A DNA stretch of 64,000 bases from Chitinophaga sp. 180180018-3 (GTDB lineage: Bacteria > Bacteroidota > Bacteroidia > Chitinophagales > Chitinophagaceae): positions 1,798,001-1,862,000 of the forward strand of contig NZ_CP140772.1 in the NCBI RefSeq assembly GCF_037893185.1, given 5' to 3'. The position numbers and the translations under genes were made by a program. Shown one piece after another: positions 58,641 to 64,000 of this stretch (the first letter of the stretch is position 1; each line of letters opens with the position of its first letter). Below the pieces are notes generated by a model that saw nothing but the letters and a program-made list of their open reading frames with translations, made no database searches and was not told where the DNA came from.

Positions 58641-59681
58641 ATGAAACTTTCAATATTGGACATATCGTATGTACCCTATGGCGGCAACCGTAGGACAGCA
58701 TTGCAAAACACCATCGAGACCGCACAAGTTGCAGAAGATTTGGGATATGAACGTATATGGTTTGCGGAGCATCATAACATCGGTCACATAGCCGGACGCA
58801 CGCCGGAGGTCATGACTGCTGCGGCAGCAGCCAATACAAAGCGTATTCACGTAGGTTCGGGAGCCGTTTTATTGAACCATTACAGCCCCTATAAAGTGGC
58901 GGAGGTCTTTGCTACTTTATGCGAGCTTTATCCTGGACGAATTGATTTAGGAATCGGCCGTGCTACCACGGGACAGTATTCCGACTTTGCTTTGCAGAGC
59001 AACCGTACATCATTGCAAAAAGCGGATAACTCAATGGAACAGTTGGTGGAGTTACTGGCCTGGCTCACGAATGATTTCCCTTCCAACCACCCATTCAGCC
59101 AGGTAAAACTAAACAATGATGGTAGTTTACCGAATGTCTACCTGCTGGGCACAAGCGATTGGAGCGCTGAGGCGGCAGCCCGTTTGGGTTTGGCCTATGT
59201 CTTTGCCGCATTTATAACATCAGACCAGCAAAGAACTTTTGACATTACCCGCCATTACATTGAAAATTTCCAGCCGTCGAATAAGCCCTATGGAAGAAAA
59301 GCACCGGGTTTGACGCTGACAGTATATGTGTATGCCCACGAAAATGACGAATTAGCATTGGAACTTGCCGCGCCCTCATTGTATTCTATGCAATTGCTTA
59401 ACGCGGGAAGAAGGGAAGCCGTCAACCAATCCTTTATTCCTGAAAAGGAAGCATTGGAATTGCTTAATGGCTCTTATACGTTGGAACGCCTTACTAATCC
59501 CAACAAACCCCCAAGGCACTTCATCGGCAAAGCTGAAACCGTTGCCAGAGAATTAAAACAAATGCAGGCAGCATTCGGCTTGGAAGAAATAATGATACAG
59601 CTTATTTCAGGCAACCATCTGGGCAGGTTAAAGTCATTTGAATTATTATCACAGGCAATAGAAAAGGAAAAAATGTCTTAA
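58641..59681 (+). CDS. LLM-class flavin-dependent oxidoreductase (MsnO8-like)
   Basis: The start at 58641 (MKLSILDISYVPYGG) is chosen, 4 bp after the preceding gene. The 346-residue product is a luciferase-like TIM barrel, with RIWFAEHHNIGHIAGRTPEV, VGSGAVLLNHYSPYKVAE and YPGRIDLGIGRATTGQ as family blocks. Such enzymes use reduced flavin. The substrate is unknown; MsnO8-like members occur in cargo of many elements. It is part of the HxlR-associated oxidoreductase block. Confidence 0.9.
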   Translation: MKLSILDISYVPYGGNRRTALQNTIETAQVAEDLGYERIWFAEHHNIGHIAGRTPEVMTAAAAANTKRIHVGSGAVLLNHYSPYKVAEVFATLCELYPGRIDLGIGRATTGQYSDFALQSNRTSLQKADNSMEQLVELLAWLTNDFPSNHPFSQVKLNNDGSLPNVYLLGTSDWSAEAAARLGLAYVFAAFITSDQQRTFDITRHYIENFQPSNKPYGRKAPGLTLTVYVYAHENDELALELAAPSLYSMQLLNAGRREAVNQSFIPEKEALELLNGSYTLERLTNPNKPPRHFIGKAETVARELKQMQAAFGLEEIMIQLISGNHLGRLKSFELLSQAIEKEKMS

Positions 59682-59705
59682 AGCAAACAACTAAATTTTT
59701 ACAAA

Positions 59706-60509
59706 ATGAATAATCAGAAAACTATCTTCATCACAGGTGCGTCAACAGGTTTAGGGAAAGCCACGGCCAAACTGTTCCAGCAAAAAGGCTGGAATGTCAT
59801 TGCCACCATGCGCAACCCTGAAAAGGAAACTGAACTTTCGCAGTTGGAAAACGTAAGCCTCTTGCAGCTCGATATTGCAGATCCCGAACAGATCAAAACA
59901 GTTGCCCAACAGGCAATTGAACTGCATGATATTGATGTGGTGTTTAATAATGCAGGTTACGGGTTGTCCGGCGCTCTGGAAGCGCTTTCGGATGAACAAA
60001 TCGTACGCCAGATCGATACGAATCTTTTAGGTACTATTCGTGTTACCCAAGCCTTTATTCCCTATTTCAGAAACAGGAATAACGGCCTTTTCCTGAATAC
60101 GACTGCAATCGGCGCTTTCGTTGCATTTCCGTTCGTTTCCACGTATCATGCCACCAAATGGGCATTGGAAGGATGGAGCGAAAGCCTCTCGTATGAGCTG
60201 GGACTGTTCAACATCGGTGTAAAAACGATTGTTCCAGGTGGTATCAGGTCAGATTTTGGCAGGTCTATGGAGATAGTTCCGCACCCTGTTTATGATGAAG
60301 CAGCAAAGAAAGTTCATGCATTGGCACACCCGGATGCATACGCTACACCGGAACAGATTGCGGAGGTGGTTTATGAGGCAGCAACCGACAAGAAAGATCA
60401 GTTGCGCTATTTTGCAGGGGAAGATGCCTTTTCACTCTACAACAGACGATTGGAAATTGGCACGGAAGCGTTCAGGAAAGAAATCAGGAAAATGATTTTT
60501 GGCAAGTAG
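59706..60509 (+). CDS. SDR-family oxidoreductase with altered catalytic site
   Basis: The 267-residue product has a classical SDR fold with the cofactor motif TGASTGLGKAT (residues 10-20), NNAGYG (81-86) and the active-site Tyr147 and Lys151 in YHATK. The residue 13 before the Tyr, normally the catalytic Ser, is Ala134 (in NTTAIGA, where relatives have N.SS.GG). It may still bind NADP and might use a neighbouring Thr. It is the last gene of the oxidoreductase block and is followed by a 700-bp intergenic region. Confidence 0.88.
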   Translation: MNNQKTIFITGASTGLGKATAKLFQQKGWNVIATMRNPEKETELSQLENVSLLQLDIADPEQIKTVAQQAIELHDIDVVFNNAGYGLSGALEALSDEQIVRQIDTNLLGTIRVTQAFIPYFRNRNNGLFLNTTAIGAFVAFPFVSTYHATKWALEGWSESLSYELGLFNIGVKTIVPGGIRSDFGRSMEIVPHPVYDEAAKKVHALAHPDAYATPEQIAEVVYEAATDKKDQLRYFAGEDAFSLYNRRLEIGTEAFRKEIRKMIFGK

Positions 60510-61113
60510 TCAATTTATCCAATGTTACTTTGCTATTGGATGAAATTAGAAAATATTCCGGACAGCCGGTGTTGTCACCGATTTTAGGTGTCACTGCGGC
60601 ATAGGTAGTTCAGGCTACGGGATATGAGCGAGGAGCTGTTGGCCTGTGAAGGGAAGCTCGCTCACCCGCGCCTGGATAAAGCGCGTGCCCGCATTACATA
60701 ATAGCCCACTTACCAATTAAGGTAATATCCGGATGATTCGCATTTTTAAACCGGATGCGGGAAATGTGGCTTAGGGCTTTTGATATTTGCCTGCTTACAC
60801 GGGAGCGGAACTGTAAAAGTTATTTTTTGAGAAAAACCGGAATTGAAAACGCGTAAGCGCTTTCGGTATAACTCGCCATAAACTGCACCAGTTTTGTTAA
60901 GGAGCCAATTTTGGCTCCTTAATTATTTTACAGCAAAAAAAACACATAGACACTTATTGCTATGGGCTTGCTTAGCAAATTGTTTGGAAACGGGAAACGT
61001 CGAATGTAAGATCAATCTGATTCTATTGAAGGATTTAAAACTGCTCCGATTACCTGCCATTTAATTGATGCGCATGTCAGCTCCAGCAGTATCTAATAAA
61101 TGATTCTATACAC
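60510..61113. other. Intergenic region between cargo block and mobC
   Basis: No gene is supported. A terminator-like hairpin AAGGAGCCAA / TTGGCTCCTT (60899-60920) with a following AT-rich tail probably ends the cargo transcript. A 15-codon frame at 60962 (MGLLSKLFGNGKRRM), followed in the same frame by a further open stretch after its stop, may be a gene remnant. Confidence 0.5.
60899..60930 (+). terminator. Terminator after the cargo block
   Basis: The perfect 10-bp stem AAGGAGCCAA / TTGGCTCCTT with a TT centre is followed by AATTATTTT. It lies 390 bp after the SDR gene. Confidence 0.75.
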
Positions 61114-61147
61114 GCCAAATACTGCCACTAAAAGCCATCTGCCGCCA
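61114..61147. promoter_or_regulatory. Phased TGGC-box site upstream of mobC, four boxes
   Basis: GCCA at 61114, 61124, 61134 and 61144 (TGGC on the minus strand) lie at an exact 10-bp period, 63-96 bp upstream of mobC. This is the best copy. The orientation relative to the gene is the same as at 27120, 47654 and 55096. Confidence 0.55.
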
Positions 61148-61209
61148 CTCCCTGGCAACCGATAATCACAACTTATAAATTCACCTGCATCACTTCAATT
61201 TATTGAATT

Positions 61210-63207
61210 ATGCAGGGAGAAGACGATCTGAGAGGATTAGCCAAAATCATGGCTTTTATGAGAGCGGTAAGCATCATCATTGTGTTGATGCACTTTTATT
61301 GGTTCTGTTACGGGTTCTTTGCCGGGCGTGGCTGGACACTGGAAATCATCGGTAAGATACTGACCAATTTCAACCGCACCGCAGGGCTTTTTTCAAATAC
61401 GCTTTACACCAAAATTTTTGCACTGGTGTTACTGGCGCTGAGCTGTCTGGGTACTAAAGGCGTAAAAAATGAAAAGATTACCTGGACAAAAATCAATACC
61501 GTATTGGTCATTGGTTTTATCCTATTCTTTCTAAACATCCCCCTTTTAAAGTTACCCGCAGAGACTGCCGCTACGCTTTACATACTGACCACCTCATTAG
61601 GCTATATCGCTCTAATGGTTGCGGGCCTTTGGATAAGCCGCTTACTGCGCAATAACCTGATGGATGATGTTTTCAACAACGAGAACGAGAGCTTCCAGCA
61701 GGAAACCCAGTTGATGGAGAATGAATATTCGGTGAACCTCCCTACAAAGTTTTATTACAAAGGCAAATGGAACAACGGCTGGATCAATGTAGTCAATCCT
61801 TTTCGTGCCTCAATCGTATTGGGAACTCCGGGTTCCGGTAAAAGCTATGCTATCGTAAACAACTACATCAAGCAACATATTGAAAAGGGCTTCAGTATGT
61901 ATATCTACGATTTCAAGTTCGATGACCTTTCCACCATTGCCTACAATCACCTGCTGAAACATACCAACAAGTATAAAGTAAAGCCCAAATTTTACGTCAT
62001 CAACTTTGACGACCCGCGAAGGAGCCACCGTTGTAATCCTATCAATCCTGAGTTTATGACGGATATATCCGATGCTTACGAATCCGCCTATACCATCATG
62101 CTCAATCTTAACAGGTCGTGGATTCAGAAGCAAGGCGATTTTTTTGTGGATAGCCCAATTATCTTATTAGCTGCCATTATTTGGTTTTTGAGAATTTATG
62201 AAAACGGCAAATACTGCACGTTCCCACACGCAATAGAATTGCTGAATAAAAAGTATGCGGATGTTTTCACGATTTTAACTTCTTACCCGGACCTGGAAAA
62301 TTATTTGTCTCCTTTTATGGATGCCTGGCAGGGAGGGGCGCAGGATCAGTTACAGGGGCAGATAGCATCGGCCAAGATACCCTTATCGCGTATGATCTCG
62401 CCGCAGCTTTATTGGGTGATGACCGGCGATGATTTTTCACTGGACATCAACAATCCCAAAGAGCCGAAAATATTGTGTGTAGGTAATAATCCTGATCGTC
62501 AGAATATTTATTCTGCGGCATTAGGATTATACAATTCGCGCATCGTAAAACTCATCAACAAAAAGGGGCAGTTAAAGAGTTCCGTTATCATAGATGAGCT
62601 GCCCACGATCTACTTCAGGGGACTTGATAACCTGATCGCAACTGCCAGATCAAACAAGGTGGCAGTATGTTTAGGGTTCCAGGATTATTCGCAGTTAACC
62701 CGCGATTATGGCGATAAAGAAAGCAAGGTAATACAGAATACTGTTGGTAATATTTTCAGCGGACAGGTAGTGGGTGAAACTGCCAAAAACTTATCAGAAC
62801 GCTTCGGTAAAGTATTGCAGAAGCGCCAGAGCATGACCATCAATCGCAATGATAAGTCCACTTCCATATCTACACAAATGGATAGCCTGATACCGGCTTC
62901 CAAAATTTCTACCTTAACACAGGGTATGTTCGTAGGGGCCGTGTCCGACAATTTTGATGAACGCATTGAGCAAAAGATCTTTCATGCAGAAATTGTAGTG
63001 AATAACGAAAAGGTTACGGCAGAAACCAAAGCATACAAAAAGATACCGCAGATATTATCCTTTACCGATGAGAACGGAGCGGATAATATGAAGCAGGAAA
63101 TCGAAGCTAATTACCGGCAGGTAAAAGCAGATATTGTGCAGGTGATCGAAAGTGAGCTGGACCGTATAAAGAACGATCCTGATTTGCAGCACCTGGTGCA
63201 ACAATAA
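61210..63207 (+). CDS. mobC: Type IV coupling protein MobC (YWFCY domain)
   Basis: The 665-residue product has four membrane segments in the first 140 residues, including the YWFCYGFF motif that names the YWFCY family. A cytoplasmic ATPase part follows, with Walker A LGTPGSGKSYAIV (about residues 203-215) and a Walker B region SVIIDELPTIYF (about 457-468). It links the relaxosome to the transfer channel and provides energy for DNA translocation, like VirD4. Separated from mobB by the cargo block, it has its own upstream region with phased TGGC boxes. Confidence 0.94.
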   Translation: MQGEDDLRGLAKIMAFMRAVSIIIVLMHFYWFCYGFFAGRGWTLEIIGKILTNFNRTAGLFSNTLYTKIFALVLLALSCLGTKGVKNEKITWTKINTVLVIGFILFFLNIPLLKLPAETAATLYILTTSLGYIALMVAGLWISRLLRNNLMDDVFNNENESFQQETQLMENEYSVNLPTKFYYKGKWNNGWINVVNPFRASIVLGTPGSGKSYAIVNNYIKQHIEKGFSMYIYDFKFDDLSTIAYNHLLKHTNKYKVKPKFYVINFDDPRRSHRCNPINPEFMTDISDAYESAYTIMLNLNRSWIQKQGDFFVDSPIILLAAIIWFLRIYENGKYCTFPHAIELLNKKYADVFTILTSYPDLENYLSPFMDAWQGGAQDQLQGQIASAKIPLSRMISPQLYWVMTGDDFSLDINNPKEPKILCVGNNPDRQNIYSAALGLYNSRIVKLINKKGQLKSSVIIDELPTIYFRGLDNLIATARSNKVAVCLGFQDYSQLTRDYGDKESKVIQNTVGNIFSGQVVGETAKNLSERFGKVLQKRQSMTINRNDKSTSISTQMDSLIPASKISTLTQGMFVGAVSDNFDERIEQKIFHAEIVVNNEKVTAETKAYKKIPQILSFTDENGADNMKQEIEANYRQVKADIVQVIESELDRIKNDPDLQHLVQQ

Positions 63208-63234
63208 AAAATGTTGTCACACAAACATTAGAAC

Positions 63235-64000
63235 TTAATGTTTGTGGTCATTCTTATATTGTTTGGCAGTTTTACCAAATGCGCTTTTAAACATTTTGTT
63301 TAGATGGCTCTCATCCGTAAAATTCAATTCACCTGCTATCTCCGATATGGTCAAGTCGCTGAATTTAAGCCTTGTTGTAACTAAATTGAGTTTGTAGCGA
63401 ATAATATAGTCTTTAATCGTGCTTTCCGTCTCAGCCTTAAAATATCTGTTTAGATGGTCGGTCGATTTGCCAAAATGAGTGGCTATACTGCTGATTTTTA
63501 GTAATTCACTATCGTAAATGTGCTGCTGTATATATGCCGTAATTTCATGTACCCTGCTTTTGGGGTTTTCCCTTTTCGAAAATAGTGAAATGTTCTGCTG
63601 TATATTTCTTGCAATGAAATGAAGCAGCAGAAAAATGATATCCTGGATAATGATCTCATCAAAGAATTGTTTTTTGCCCTTCTCCTTGATCAACTGGTTG
63701 ATCAGTGCTTTGAATATCGGTTTGTCAGGATCGGATACAATGCTGCCCTGAACGTTATGATGATTATGAAAGATAAATTCCAGTTGTTTATACAATTCGC
63801 TGATATTGGCTTTCGTTTCACCAACCCTGCGGTTCTTCACAAAAAAGCCTTTGGTAAAATCTACTATACAGAATTTGGTGGGTGTGCTTATTTCAAAGGT
63901 GTGCGCATCTTCCGGCGTAAGCAGGAAAACATCACCCTTTGAAAATTCAAATCGGTTGTTATTAATATTATGTATTCCGGTGCCATCCAAAACATATATG
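63235..64000 (-). CDS. AraC-family transcriptional regulator, 5' end beyond window
   Basis: The frame is open to the right edge, so the start lies outside; TTG at 63990 is only an alternative start. The first visible part is the end of a cupin-like sensor domain (FEFSKGDVFLLTPEDAHTFE). The C-terminal 100 residues hold two helix-turn-helix motifs (KISSIATHFGKSTDHLNRYF and TISEIAGELNFTDESHLNKMF), the AraC/XylS DNA-binding domain. Such regulators bind direct repeats with boxes one helical turn apart, which makes it a candidate for the phased TGGC sites. It is convergent with mobC. Confidence 0.92.
   Translation of the reverse strand, partial: IYVLDGTGIHNINNNRFEFSKGDVFLLTPEDAHTFEISTPTKFCIVDFTKGFFVKNRRVGETKANISELYKQLEFIFHNHHNVQGSIVSDPDKPIFKALINQLIKEKGKKQFFDEIIIQDIIFLLLHFIARNIQQNISLFSKRENPKSRVHEITAYIQQHIYDSELLKISSIATHFGKSTDHLNRYFKAETESTIKDYIIRYKLNLVTTRLKFSDLTISEIAGELNFTDESHLNKMFKSAFGKTAKQYKNDHKH

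Larger units (their letters stand above)
23257..64000. mobile_element. Integrative and conjugative element (CTnDOT-type transfer system), right end outside window
   Basis: From the 3' side of tRNA-Pro onward the sequence holds, in order, serine recombinases, cargo, ssb/DUF932/PRTRC genes, a full set of Bacteroidota Tra genes, mobA-mobB, cargo, mobC and an AraC regulator. The DNA is visibly more AT-rich, and gene content changes abruptly from the chromosomal genes to the left. The exact attachment site is not proven. No second copy of the tRNA 3' end was found in the window, so the right end should lie beyond 64000. Confidence 0.85.

Noticed and set aside
1..64000. CRISPR array, cas or restriction-modification genes
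   Set aside because: No regularly spaced repeats with spacers and no nuclease or methyltransferase motifs were seen.
1..64000. Insertion sequences
   Set aside because: No DDE transposase gene was recognised. The palindrome at 20126 has terminal repeats but no transposase.

Overview
The window looks like chromosomal DNA of a Chitinophaga-like member of the Bacteroidota. The evidence is the SusC/SusD pair with an ECF sigma/FecR switch, many lipoproteins with an SxC or AxC lipobox, promoters of the TTTG-N19-TAnnTTTG type, and a CTnDOT-type (MPF_B) conjugation module. Two regions differ in content: an outer-membrane and carbohydrate-oriented chromosomal region (1 to about 23.2 kb), and a large integrative and conjugative element (ICE) that starts at a tRNA-Pro gene (about 23.26 kb) and runs off the right edge.

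Chromosomal region. Positions 1-10614 form one co-directional operon: a cut-off DUF4397-like protein, a lipoprotein, three consecutive lipoproteins with two fasciclin (FAS1) domains each, an Oar-like TonB-dependent outer-membrane protein, and a lipoprotein with five IPT/TIG domains and an NHL propeller, ending at a clear terminator. Next comes an ECF sigma gene divergent from fecR, followed by susC with an STN signalling domain, susD, a second IPT-NHL lipoprotein and a GH20-like secreted protein. After that lie a 133-bp palindromic repeat, an HxlR regulator divergent from an NmrA-type oxidoreductase, and a secreted GH71/99-like protein.

ICE. The left end carries a recombination module: two closely related large serine recombinases, a short resolvase-like protein whose catalytic serine position is alanine, and a 52-residue protein translationally coupled to one recombinase. 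The C-terminus of recombinase 1 is read through the tRNA-Pro gene in antisense. Cargo follows (ChrB-like regulator plus MFS transporter), then ssb, a DUF932 protein, small accessory genes and a partial PRTRC cluster (E, C, an F-position protein, B, ThiF). The transfer operon is on the minus strand from TraA (54.7 kb) to the DUF3872/TraQ protein (37.8 kb). It is interrupted between TraD and TraE by three tandem paralogues of an unrecognised repeat family, which are followed by a strong terminator. A hairpin-rich region (probable oriT) precedes mobA-mobB. Between mobB and mobC sits a cargo block (HxlR regulator, frameshifted quinone oxidoreductase, LLM flavin oxidoreductase, SDR). A partial AraC-family regulator lies at the right edge.

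How it may work together. Four intergenic regions of the ICE (upstream of the recombinase, traE, traA and mobC units) each carry three or four TGGC/TGGA boxes at an exact 10-bp period. The orientation relative to the downstream gene is the same in all four. This suggests a common regulator, perhaps the AraC-type protein, that switches on excision and transfer together. All calls were made by reading the sequence; no database search was run.
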